Shown: positions 1 through 7,571 of the stretch, piece by piece | Layout: each line of letters begins with the position of its first letter | Position numbering within the stretch: the stretch's first letter is position 1 | Assembly (NCBI GenBank): GCA_023429995.1 | Contig: JAEZCE010000074.1 | Coordinates: 1 to 35,407 of the forward strand | Origin: Bacillota bacterium | Lineage (GTDB): Bacteria > Bacillota > UBA4882 > UBA8346 | Direction of reading: 5' to 3' | DNA: 35,407 nt | Translations under genes and position numbers: made by a program | The notes under the pieces: generated by a model | Told to the model about the DNA's origin: nothing | The model's input: only the letters and a program-made list of their open reading frames with translations | The model's database searches: none

Positions 1-223
1 GAGGATACTTAATGTCCATCATATCGTACAGCTGGCTGAAATAACTGCCCAGAAGGTGATCCCCGGAATAACCTTCTTCGAAATATCCCCGGACACACAT
101 AAATTCATTGGCCACCGAAAAAATCGACTCCGCCAGTCTGGCTTTGGCCGGATCAAACCCTTCCTCCACCACCAACCAGGGGTCAACCTTAAAATATTTC
201 TCGGAAGTTTTAAATAAATGCAT
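1..223 (-). CDS. glycoside hydrolase family 65 protein, N-terminal part (maltose/kojibiose/trehalose phosphorylase-like)
   Basis: Only about 74 N-terminal residues are inside the window; the gene runs off the left edge. The protein begins MHLFKTSEKYFKVDPW and continues with the family-typical order: an Asp-Pro-Trp stretch, a GFDP-like segment, then ESIFSVANEFMCVRGYFEEG. The E-S-x-F-x-x-x-N-x-x-x-x-x-R-G pattern is characteristic of the GH65 N-terminal beta-sandwich domain, whose members phosphorolyse disaccharides such as maltose, trehalose, kojibiose or nigerose. The start at 223 is chosen because AGGAGG (233-238) lies 9 nt upstream; the in-frame ATG at 232 touches the AGGAGG and is unlikely. 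It is the last visible gene of a sugar ABC/PfkB cluster, so it probably acts in the cytoplasm on an imported disaccharide. Substrate cannot be told from this fragment. Confidence 0.8.
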   Translation of the reverse strand, partial: MHLFKTSEKYFKVDPWLVVEEGFDPAKARLAESIFSVANEFMCVRGYFEEGYSGDHLLGSYFSQLYDMMDIKYP

Positions 224-391
224 CTTCGACATCCTCCTAAAAATTCTATGATGAAATTCGCTTTTTCGAAAACATTGAACTCTGTTCTTAAAAATGGTTA
301 TCGGGCATTTCCATTTAGTACAGGTAATTGGGGCAACTATCCACTAACCCCTTCGGTGATACTTCCATGTCTATTCTGACCTAACCCCCCG

Positions 392-414
392 CCCCTTCCC
401 GTAGCGGGAAGGGG
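392..414. other. perfect 10-bp hairpin in the gap between the kinase and GH65 genes
   Basis: The 257-bp gap 224-480 has no gene. It holds a perfect stem: CCCCTTCCCG (392-401), loop TAG, CGGGAAGGGG (405-414). There is no U-tract on the minus strand, so it looks like an intercistronic RNA hairpin or a short dispersed repeat rather than a terminator. Confidence 0.6.
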
Positions 415-480
415 TGTCGGAGTATATCATTCAAGCCAAAAAATTTGGGCTCAACCATTTCTGAAAACATAGCCAAACAG

Positions 481-1371
481 TTAATTCAAATGACATTCTT
501 CCACTCGATCATATACCTCTTGCAGCGTTCCCTGAAACGGTCCCGGCGTTTCCATTTTGATAGAGACCAAAGCCGCGGCGAATTTTAACGATTCGCCTAC
601 ATCATGTTCCATCCGCCAGGATAAATAAGCGGCAAACGTAGTGTCGCCCCGGCCGGTTCGCCCAACGACGCTGCGATTGGAAAACTTTTCGTAATAGGTC
701 TTGCCGTTCACTCGGGCTAATACGCCCTCCGCCTGGGTGATGACGGTCTCCGGGCAACCCCAGCTTTCAAATAGAATAGCGGCTTTTTCAAGATCATCGG
801 TTCCGGTAAGCACCTTTGCCTCCACCCCATCCAATTTCACCTTGCTCATTGCTTTGACGATCGCTTGTTTCCCGGGGACGTCTTTGAAAGCGATTTCGCG
901 GGTTAGGGGATCCACTTGCCGGACAAAGCTCTGCATATCGGCGGACAGGTCATACCCTTTGGCTTTTAAACCCAAAATCAAGTCCATATCGAATTCCTGA
1001 TCGGAAATTCCGGCTAAATGCAGATACTTGGTTTTTAATGAAGGAAATTCTGCCAGTTTAAATAGTCCGGCGCTTTTTCGGATCATCAGGCGCCGCTCAT
1101 CGACGTTGGCTGTGGGATGGATGACCACGGCAAAAGTGGTCTCCGCTGTCGGGATGACGCATGTATCGATATTTAATTTTTGCATGGGGATTAGGATTTC
1201 CTGATCTTTCTCGGCCATCTTGGTAACCACTGCGACTTTCTTGCCGACCCTTGCCGCCACCATCGCCCCGCATAAAACGGCGCTTCCGGGAGAAACTTTC
1301 GTTTCTCCTTGATAAGGGGTTATTTCATCAAAACACATATGTCCTAAAAAGGTAATGTCATAAGAGTTCAT
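481..1371 (-). CDS. PfkB/ribokinase-family carbohydrate kinase
   Basis: ATP-dependent sugar or nucleoside kinase of the PfkB family, 296 residues from the chosen start. The C-terminal signature GRTGRGDTTFAAY carries the catalytic Asp (about residue 243) and the G-x-G-D anion hole; an E-A-K-x-L-T-G segment near residue 185 corresponds to the Mg/phosphate region. The N-terminal first signature is atypical (SPGSAVLCGAMVAARVGKK), so the substrate is not predictable. The start at 1371 is preferred over an upstream in-frame codon at 1416 because GGAGAG lies 9 nt before it. The gene sits between a permease gene and GH65 in the same direction; a likely role is phosphorylating the free hexose released by the neighbouring GH65 enzyme, which is inference from context. 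Confidence 0.85.
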   Translation of the reverse strand: MNSYDITFLGHMCFDEITPYQGETKVSPGSAVLCGAMVAARVGKKVAVVTKMAEKDQEILIPMQKLNIDTCVIPTAETTFAVVIHPTANVDERRLMIRKSAGLFKLAEFPSLKTKYLHLAGISDQEFDMDLILGLKAKGYDLSADMQSFVRQVDPLTREIAFKDVPGKQAIVKAMSKVKLDGVEAKVLTGTDDLEKAAILFESWGCPETVITQAEGVLARVNGKTYYEKFSNRSVVGRTGRGDTTFAAYLSWRMEHDVGESLKFAAALVSIKMETPGPFQGTLQEVYDRVEECHLN

Positions 1372-1570
1372 AGTTGGTTGCTCTCCGTCTCTGATAAATG
1401 TATTGGAACGTATCAATCTTGACTTCGCACACTTGCGTTAATCATTTTTAATGGGAAAGTATCATGTATATTGTTCTTCAAAAAAAATTCGATCTTGTAT
1501 TATAGAACTGGCATATCTTGGCAAGAAACATGCCAGTTAAAATCTTCAATGAAAGTTAAATCCATCGATA

Positions 1571-2389
1571 TCAACCTTTTAGGGCGCCGGAGAATGTACC
1601 CGTGGCAATGTATTTTTGGAAAAATACAAAAATCAACATGGGTATGACCGCAGCTATCATAATTACTGCCGATTGAATGGTATCCGGAATACCGTATTGA
1701 CCTTGAATCATGGCGATACCTATCGTCACGGTGCGCATCTCCATTTTTTGAAGCAATAACAAGGAAAACGGCAATTCATTCCACATGGACTGAAAACCAA
1801 TAATGATTAAGATCCCCATCATCGGCATTGCCATGGGTGTAGCAATCCGGGTTAATATGCCCCATGTGCTTGCGCCGTCGATACGGGCGGATTCGATGAT
1901 TTCATAAGGCAAGGTACTAAAATAGGTAGACATGATATAGGTTCCGAACGGGGCAAAATAGGCTGTCCAAACCAGAATAACGCCCCAATACGAATTGGTT
2001 AAATGAAACTTGGCGCATAATTGAAAGATTTGCATCGATAACAGCATCTGGGGGAAGATCATTAAAAAGAGCACCATTAAAAATAAAGGGAGTCGGAATC
2101 GAAATTGCAACCGCCCGAATGCAAAGCCTGCGGTAATACAAACAAATAAGTAAAAAGCCATGGCCGCCGGAATCAGGATAAAATTATTTTTGAAATAAAA
2201 GAGCAAATTCTGATCGATTGCCAGTTTATAGTTATCGATGACCCAATGGGCCGGTGGCATCACCCGGTTGTCGAGATATTCGTTGACTTGTTTAAAGCTG
2301 GTTATCAGTACGTGATATAGTGGGTATATGGATAAGATCGCAGTAACGATTAATACAATATAAATGATCAACTTTACATTTTTATTCAT
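1571..2389 (-). CDS. carbohydrate ABC transporter permease, MalG/UgpE type
   Basis: Inner-membrane permease subunit, 272 residues, six predicted transmembrane segments beginning with residues 7-27. The cytoplasmic EAA loop is seen as YEIIESARIDGASTWGILTRI followed by a proline-containing stretch; it couples to the ATPase. Family: binding-protein-dependent transport permease (BPD_transp_1), MalG subgroup, of usual length. The start overlaps the end of the upstream permease gene by 8 nt, with a GAGGCGG motif 7 nt before the ATG, so the two are translationally coupled. No ATPase gene is present nearby; as in many Bacillota, a shared MsmX-type ATPase elsewhere may energise the system (inference). 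Confidence 0.93.
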   Translation of the reverse strand: MNKNVKLIIYIVLIVTAILSIYPLYHVLITSFKQVNEYLDNRVMPPAHWVIDNYKLAIDQNLLFYFKNNFILIPAAMAFYLFVCITAGFAFGRLQFRFRLPLFLMVLFLMIFPQMLLSMQIFQLCAKFHLTNSYWGVILVWTAYFAPFGTYIMSTYFSTLPYEIIESARIDGASTWGILTRIATPMAMPMMGILIIIGFQSMWNELPFSLLLLQKMEMRTVTIGIAMIQGQYGIPDTIQSAVIMIAAVIPMLIFVFFQKYIATGTFSGALKG

Positions 2390-3275
2390 TTTCAGGCCGC
2401 CTCATTAATCGAATTTGCATCACAGCGATAATTGCGCAGATAAAGAAGAGAACTACCGCCCAGGCGCTGGCGTACCCCATTTTCCCGTTGATAAAACCAA
2501 GGTTATAAAGCCCATATTCCAAGGTGCAAGTACTGTATCCGGGTCCGCCATGGCTAAAGGTATAAATAAACGAAAAGGCGCGGGCTACGTTTTCAATCAC
2601 CGACATCACCACTAAAAACTCAATATTAAACCGGATCGATGGCAAGGTAATCTTCCAGAAGGTGGTCCACCAACCGGCTCCGTCAATCCGGGCCGCTTCA
2701 TACAATTGCTCATCGATTCCACCCATAGCCGCTAAAAAATAAATGGTGCCAAACCCGACTCGCATTAAAATACCATAGACAAATCCTAATGATACTATCG
2801 CTAAGATGGGACGATTCAGCCAATCGAGCGCCCAGGAATGAAGGCCGGCCATTTGTAATAGGCCGTTCAAAGGGCCATTGGATCGTAAAAAAAGGTTGAA
2901 GATCATTCCCAAGATTACATAACCAAGAACGTTGGGTAAATAGATAACGGATCGAAAAAATTTCCACCCTTTAAGACCGCCCCGTAACAACGCCGCCAAA
3001 CATAAGGGTATAAAAACGCCTCCCGGGATGAACAGAATCAATAATAAAGTGTTTTGAATCGACTGCCAAAATTTATCATCTTGAAACATGGCGCTAAAAT
3101 TATCAAATCCAATCCAGTTAACCAGACCAAAACCCTTCCAATTGGTAAAACTGTAATAAAAATTGGAAATCGCCGGGAAAAGGATGAACACCGAGATAAG
3201 AAGCAATAATGGTGTAATTAACCAATAAGCATCCCATTTTTCTTGAGTTTGCAAGTTCGTTTTTTTCAAAGCCAT
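2382..3275 (-). CDS. carbohydrate ABC transporter permease, MalF/UgpA type
   Basis: Inner-membrane permease, about 297 residues with six transmembrane helices. The N-terminal helix (about 17-40) is followed by a WKGFGLVNWIGFDNF segment typical of UgpA/MalF-type sugar permeases. The EAA loop appears as EQLYEAARIDGAGWWTTFWKI. The ATG at 3275 is preferred; the preceding in-frame TTG at 3278 lies closer still to the AAGGAG motif. It lies downstream of the binding-protein gene across a hairpin and overlaps the second permease gene by 8 nt. Its partners are the MalG-type permease and the family 1 binding protein. Confidence 0.93.
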   Translation of the reverse strand: MALKKTNLQTQEKWDAYWLITPLLLLISVFILFPAISNFYYSFTNWKGFGLVNWIGFDNFSAMFQDDKFWQSIQNTLLLILFIPGGVFIPLCLAALLRGGLKGWKFFRSVIYLPNVLGYVILGMIFNLFLRSNGPLNGLLQMAGLHSWALDWLNRPILAIVSLGFVYGILMRVGFGTIYFLAAMGGIDEQLYEAARIDGAGWWTTFWKITLPSIRFNIEFLVVMSVIENVARAFSFIYTFSHGGPGYSTCTLEYGLYNLGFINGKMGYASAWAVVLFFICAIIAVMQIRLMRRPENE

Positions 3276-3365
3276 CAAACTCCTTAATAAAAAGACATAG
3301 TTGCGGATTAATGCTAAGTTGCTTCATAATTTATTATCCAATTAACAGCAACATAGCATGAGGTG

Positions 3366-3398
3366 CCGCTTTCATCCCCATTACGGGAATGAAAGCGG
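3366..3398 (-). other. intercistronic stem-loop after the binding-protein gene
   Basis: CCGCTTTCAT (3366-3375) pairs with ATGAAAGCGG (3389-3398) and CCC (3376-3378) with GGG (3385-3387), leaving a 6-nt loop and one bulged A. It stands about 30 nt after the binding-protein stop codon and before the first permease gene, without a U-tract. Such hairpins stabilise the binding-protein message and lower downstream expression in malE/malF-like operons; that role is inferred here. Confidence 0.6.
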
Positions 3399-3426
3399 TA
3401 GGAAACCACCTTAGTCCAATGATATT

Positions 3427-4722
3427 TTATCTGTGTTGCGATGCGACTTTTTCAACTTCCTGAACAAATTTATCCGGAGTGATTTCTCCGGTGATCAATA
3501 ATTTTTGGGAAACGGCGTTGAAATCATCTTCAAAAGAACCGATAAACCAGGTTTGGTAATCTTCGGAGATATTCTTTTTGAGGTAGCTGTTGATATCTTT
3601 CAGAACTGGGTATCCTAAAGCTGTCGTATCCAGGCTGGTATTCGGAGATAATCCACCGGTACCTGCGACAAAGGTTTGAGCCCCTTCGCCCCGGGCGTAG
3701 AATTCAGCATATTTCACTGCCATAGCTTGGTTTTTAGACCAGGTCATGACACTATAGCCAATACCGACAGGTTGAAATGATTGCATGTCTTTATTTCTTG
3801 CTGCGGCAAAATTGATCGATGGGAAATATCCGACATTATCTTTACCGAGAGCATCGCTGAATTGTCTCCAGTTGGCGACATCCGAGAGCAAACCTACGGA
3901 AATAGCGCCTTTACCCGCGGCAAACATATTGATGGCATCCATGAAGAAAGGAATGGAACCGGCATTGGGGTCAAAATAACCTTTATTTTTTAATTCCAGC
4001 ATCATCTCGGCGGCTTTTTTGAAAGCGGCATTTTTGGCAAAGCCTTCTTTTCCGGTTTTTAAGCCGGCGACATCTTTACCGTAAATATTGGCAGCTAAAC
4101 AACGGAACATAAAGTTAGCGGTATAATCCCTCAGTCCACCGGTAATCGGAACAATACCGGCGGCTTTTAGCTTCTCACAAGCAGCCAGGAACGAATTCCA
4201 ATCTTTCGGAGGCGCATCCTGGTCAAGGCCTACCTTTTTGAAGTATGCCTTATTGTAATAAAAACCGAAACCCTGGGAAGTCATGGGGATTAATTTGATG
4301 CCTTTTTTAAAGTCACGGTTGGTGGCGGCGACTTTCCAACTGTCCTCAGGAATTTCTTTGCGCCAGGATTTGATATACTTGTCCAGTCTAACTTCAAACT
4401 GATCCAGCTCGTACACGTCGCCTCTTGCGCCATGCATTAAGGCTACATCCGGCCCTTGATTCACTTGGGCAGCCGCGCGCAATTGTTGATAATATTGATC
4501 ATTCGGTTGGGCTACATGATTGACCTTAACATTGGGATATTTTTTCATAAACATATCGTCTATTTTTACCATCACTCCGTGCATGCCTGGGTCGGCATAC
4601 TTGAAGTCCCAGATTGTCAAGGTAATTTGTTTCGCCGCGTTAACTGTGCTTAAACCGCAAACCATAACGACAGCCAGTCCTAACAGTAAAAAATAAGACA
4701 TCAGTTTCTTCATTTTTGTCAT
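3427..4722 (-). CDS. extracellular sugar-binding protein, family 1 (ABC transporter)
   Basis: Secreted solute-binding protein of 431 residues, the capture subunit of the sugar importer. It begins with a Sec signal peptide: basic MTKMKK, hydrophobic core LMSYFLLLGLAVVMVCG and a signal-peptidase I-like site near VNA-AK. There is no lipobox cysteine at the cleavage site, which is unusual for a Gram-positive binding protein and would fit release or another way of anchoring. The mature part starts with ITLTIWDFKYADPG and later contains FAAGKGAISVGLLSD, a typical family 1 pattern. A GGGGAGG motif (4731-4737) stands 8 nt before the ATG. It is the first gene of the cluster, followed by both permeases, the kinase and GH65. 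Confidence 0.93.
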   Translation of the reverse strand: MTKMKKLMSYFLLLGLAVVMVCGLSTVNAAKQITLTIWDFKYADPGMHGVMVKIDDMFMKKYPNVKVNHVAQPNDQYYQQLRAAAQVNQGPDVALMHGARGDVYELDQFEVRLDKYIKSWRKEIPEDSWKVAATNRDFKKGIKLIPMTSQGFGFYYNKAYFKKVGLDQDAPPKDWNSFLAACEKLKAAGIVPITGGLRDYTANFMFRCLAANIYGKDVAGLKTGKEGFAKNAAFKKAAEMMLELKNKGYFDPNAGSIPFFMDAINMFAAGKGAISVGLLSDVANWRQFSDALGKDNVGYFPSINFAAARNKDMQSFQPVGIGYSVMTWSKNQAMAVKYAEFYARGEGAQTFVAGTGGLSPNTSLDTTALGYPVLKDINSYLKKNISEDYQTWFIGSFEDDFNAVSQKLLITGEITPDKFVQEVEKVASQHR

Positions 4723-4865
4723 TCATACTTCCTCCCCTAATATTATTTCGTAGCGACAAACTTGATATATCAATCGACAATTCCAAACAATTATCGACTC
4801 TACAATCACCTCCCTGGCTTACTGGATGTTTATATTTAACAATTAATCCAGATGCTCTATATTCA

Positions 4866-4953
4866 ATTATACCAGCTAAACAAGATTTACCGCTGCTGAT
4901 AACTGTCATGAATTTTTAGTAAACTATTGGTTACAATTGTGATCAATGTCATG
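4866..4953 (-). promoter_or_regulatory. candidate activator-dependent promoter of the sugar operon with TGTCATG boxes
   Basis: The 397-bp gap 4723-5119 between the sensor kinase and the binding-protein gene holds no gene. On the minus strand a good -10 (TATAAT, 4866-4871) lacks a recognisable -35 at 17 bp. TGTCATG occurs at 4904-4910 (about -48 from the implied start), at 4947-4953 (43 bp further) and again inside the palindrome at 5032-5053. A -10 without a -35 plus upstream repeated boxes suggests activation, perhaps by the adjacent NarL-type regulator. The implied leader before the binding-protein ATG is about 137 nt. Confidence 0.4.
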
Positions 4954-5031
4954 GGTCACCCAATCGAAACAGCAATTTTATTTTAAATCCGCTGGAAACA
5001 CTGAAAACCATCGTAATCACCTAACAAACAA

Positions 5032-5053
5032 ACCCATGACAATTGTCATGGGT
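5032..5053. promoter_or_regulatory. 22-bp perfect palindrome (operator or terminator)
   Basis: The half-site TTGTCATGGGT is repeated inverted with no spacer. It stands 67 bp downstream of the sensor-kinase stop codon. On the minus strand it is followed by TTTGTTTGTTAG, so it could act as a weak terminator of the two-component operon. Its TGTCATGGG half also occurs alone at 4947-4955, which favours a protein-binding site. Confidence 0.5.
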
Positions 5054-5119
5054 CCGATAATTTTCAGCCACATCGATGGTTGGGGATTGGTTCCTATAAA
5101 TTTCTGAATTCAATGACTT

Positions 5120-6328
5120 CTATTCTTCCTTGGTCCAGGGAATTAAAATTTTGATGGCAAAACCCTGACCTGGAGCAGACTCAACCTCAAATCTCCCTCC
5201 CAAATCTTTCACCCGCTCCTGGATGCCGGTCAATCCACAACCCAACTTGATATTGGATGCGCCTAATCCGTTATCCCTGACCGTAATGCTTATTAATTTA
5301 TTTTTCTGATGAACGTTGATAAATACGTGATTGGCTTGTCCATGGCGAAAGGTATTGGTTAGCGCTTCCTGAATGACCCGATAAATTAACCAATCGATCT
5401 TTTCCGTTAAACTATCCGGCAAATCAGACATATGAACCGAAACTTCAATTTTGGTTACTTCTGAGAAAGCAGTAATCAAGGCTGAAATCGCCTGAAGATG
5501 ACTGACTTCGATCGGAGGACGCAGAGCCCTGACCGCCCTTCTTACTTCCGCCAAAGCCTCTCTGGCTTGTTCTCTCCCGCTATCCAACTTATCTAAAGCT
5601 TGATCCTTGCCGGCGATAATTAACTCCCGGGTATAATCAAGCACCGCAATCAGATTGGTCAACATATATCCCACAGAATCGTGGATCTCACGGGATATCC
5701 GATTTCTTTCATTCATAATACTTTCCCGCTGGTGGCGCACAGTATAATCCTGGAGCCCTAAATTGGCTTCAACCAGACGGATATTGGATTGATGAAATTG
5801 TTCAACTTGAATGGAAAGCTGAGTGACTTGGTCTAATAATCCCCTGATCAAAATACCACCGATTATCGCAATAACACACTCCCCCCAGGGGAGAACAAAA
5901 TCGGTAATTCCGGGGCCGGCATGGAAATAACCCCAAGTTTGATTCGTTAAACATCTTTCCCAAGTCATTAAGGAAATTAAAAATAATGAGGAACTCATTC
6001 CAATCCAGGTGGATGAGACTAAAAATATCTCGAATAAAATCACTGCGATTAAAGGAGCATAAATTGGCATTTGTTCAGGCATTGAATTCATAACGATTAA
6101 AGCTAAAAAACTCCGTAAAACAAAGCCCAGGATCTTAATCCAATGGATCGTCAATAAATGAATCATAACAACCAAACAAGCCGAGATCAATAAGATGGTC
6201 AAAAATTGCGTTTCCCAGTACGGAGGGACTCCAATCGGTTTATTTAACAAATAAAGATTCCAGGCTAAACCGTGAATCAACAGACTAAGAACGATCGTCC
6301 CGGTGTGAACAATGTACGAAGATCGCAC
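5120..6328 (-). CDS. membrane sensor histidine kinase, NarL/DesK type (HisKA_3)
   Basis: 402 residues. Residues 1-170 are hydrophobic with about five to six membrane spans and short loops, so the signal is probably sensed in or near the membrane. A helical linker (about 165-205) leads to the dimerisation/phosphoacceptor box ERNRISREIHDSVGYML with His216. The ATPase domain shows the N-box around N325 (NTFRHG), DNG at 352-354 and the G-box GCGLTG at 363-368. The start is GTG, with a GGGGGA motif about 8 nt upstream. The response regulator gene lies 23 bp upstream in the same direction, so the two form an operon. Its ligand is unknown; its place directly before the sugar ABC cluster suggests control of that cluster (inference). 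Confidence 0.92.
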   Translation of the reverse strand: MRSSYIVHTGTIVLSLLIHGLAWNLYLLNKPIGVPPYWETQFLTILLISACLVVMIHLLTIHWIKILGFVLRSFLALIVMNSMPEQMPIYAPLIAVILFEIFLVSSTWIGMSSSLFLISLMTWERCLTNQTWGYFHAGPGITDFVLPWGECVIAIIGGILIRGLLDQVTQLSIQVEQFHQSNIRLVEANLGLQDYTVRHQRESIMNERNRISREIHDSVGYMLTNLIAVLDYTRELIIAGKDQALDKLDSGREQAREALAEVRRAVRALRPPIEVSHLQAISALITAFSEVTKIEVSVHMSDLPDSLTEKIDWLIYRVIQEALTNTFRHGQANHVFINVHQKNKLISITVRDNGLGASNIKLGCGLTGIQERVKDLGGRFEVESAPGQGFAIKILIPWTKEE

Positions 6329-6351
6329 TATAGGTTCCCCCTGCTGTAAAT

Positions 6352-7062
6352 TTAAATAACCCCGTGCTCTATCGCGTATTTTACAACCTGAACCCGGTCT
6401 TTCAAATCAAGTTTGCTATAAATGTTACTCACATGATTCCGTACCGTACCTTCACTCAAGTATAGCTTCTCGGCAATCACTTTATTATCGTGTCCCAGCG
6501 CCAATAACCTAAAAACATCAAACTCTCTGGGTGTTAATAACTTCTGAATATTGGCATTCGTGGTGATTGGTTCTGCCTGCTCCGGTATTGTATTCAATTT
6601 ATGAATCAGCTTCGCAGCCACGTCGGAAGCCATTAATACCCCGCCGTTATAAACCGTTAAAATAGCTGATTCTACTTCATTGGGTTGAATATCTTTCAAA
6701 AGATACCCTGCAACACCTAATTTCAGAGCCTCAAACACATACTCGTCATCGCTAAAAGTCGTTAGCATAATGATTTTACACTGCGGGCAACTCTCCCGGA
6801 CCTTCCTGGAACATTCAACCCCGTCCATAACCGGCATCCGTACATCCATTAATATAATATCCGGAAGATACTGGATGGCAAGCTTTAAACATTCCTCGCC
6901 ATTGCTTGCTTGAGCAATAACTTTCAGGTTTGGATTGCGCATCTCCAATATAGACCCTAAACTTTCCCGGAAAAGCTTTTGATCATCCGCCAATAAAATT
7001 CTTATGGGTTCCGTAAAAATTCCTCCTTTCATCCGAAAGGTTTTAGGTATAATTCGCTTCAA
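6352..7062 (-). CDS. NarL/FixJ-family response regulator
   Basis: Two-domain DNA-binding response regulator. The receiver has the acidic pair in ILLADDQKLF, phosphoacceptor Asp73 (DIILMDVRMP), Thr101/Thr102 and Lys123; the LuxR-type helix-turn-helix spans about 177-230 (LTPREFDVFRLLALG, then GTVRNHVSNIYSKL). As drawn it starts with TTG at 7062, with AAGGAAG 9 nt upstream, giving 236 residues and a 16-residue extension that family members lack. A perfect AAAGGAGG at 7022-7029 lies inside this frame, 7 nt before an ACG codon (7012-7014). Starting there would give the usual receiver N-terminus, EPIRILLADDQ. The true start is therefore uncertain. It is the partner of the sensor kinase encoded 23 bp downstream. 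Confidence 0.92.
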   Translation of the reverse strand: MKRIIPKTFRMKGGIFTEPIRILLADDQKLFRESLGSILEMRNPNLKVIAQASNGEECLKLAIQYLPDIILMDVRMPVMDGVECSRKVRESCPQCKIIMLTTFSDDEYVFEALKLGVAGYLLKDIQPNEVESAILTVYNGGVLMASDVAAKLIHKLNTIPEQAEPITTNANIQKLLTPREFDVFRLLALGHDNKVIAEKLYLSEGTVRNHVSNIYSKLDLKDRVQVVKYAIEHGVI

Positions 7063-7180
7063 AAATAACGTCTTCCTTTAAAATGTTTTGAAACTTCCCC
7101 AACCCAAAATTTGTTGATTCCATCTCAACTTTAAGTAGTTAAAACCGAAAATCGCGCCAAACATAGCCGCGCTGATTTAC

Positions 7181-7222
7181 AAATCAAACATCTTCTTACG
7201 GCAATGGTTTGAGCATGGAAAA
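7181..7222 (-). pseudogene. relic of a second terC 3' end
   Basis: About 41 bp match the last codons of the terC-like gene (8948-8988) with some five mismatches. On the minus strand it reads SMLKPLP-stop-EDV-stop, against ILKPLPIEDV-stop in the intact gene. It is too short to function and carries an internal stop, so it is the tail of a lost or rearranged copy. The rest of the 509-bp gap 7063-7571 contains no gene, only the inverted repeats listed separately. Confidence 0.6.
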
Positions 7223-7242
7223 GGGGTCCCATCCAGCCGTAA

Positions 7243-7319
7243 CCGGGCTGGGCTCGGTACATAAATACTTCCCAAGGCCCTCGGGCCTCGGTGATACTTC
7301 GTAGCAAAATCCAGCCCGG
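7243..7319. repeat. nested inverted repeats (cruciform-like module)
   Basis: CCGGGCTGG (7243-7251) is inverted at 7311-7319 and encloses a second hairpin, AGGCCC-TC-GGGCCT (7275-7288). The 13-mer TCGGTGATACTTC here also occurs near 352-364. No coding potential is apparent. Confidence 0.45.
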
Positions 7320-7453
7320 CTTGGCCGGGAGTTAGAATGTTTTTAGAATTTAGCCCAGGACTTGGCCTCGGCGGTCGGGATAAATAAGTCGTTTGGAGAG
7401 AAAGGAAGAAAACGCGGCGATAAAAAACAAATGCCTTTGACCCAAATAAAATC

Positions 7454-7506
7454 CGCTTCCCCTCTTAACCATCCATATGAAACTATCGTCAGAAAGAGGG
7501 GAAGCG
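7454..7506 (-). terminator. probable terminator of the DUF362 gene
   Basis: A perfect 13-bp inverted repeat, CGCTTCCCCTCTT (7454-7466) with AAGAGGGGAAGCG (7494-7506), has a 27-nt loop. On the minus strand it is followed by the T-rich GATTTTATTT. It lies 66 bp past the stop codon of the DUF362 gene. The long loop makes termination strength uncertain. Confidence 0.5.
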
Positions 7507-7571
7507 CAACCAGGTTACAATAACCGGAAAGATACCTGAAGGATGCTTTCGCTCCACCATGCGCCGGTTTA

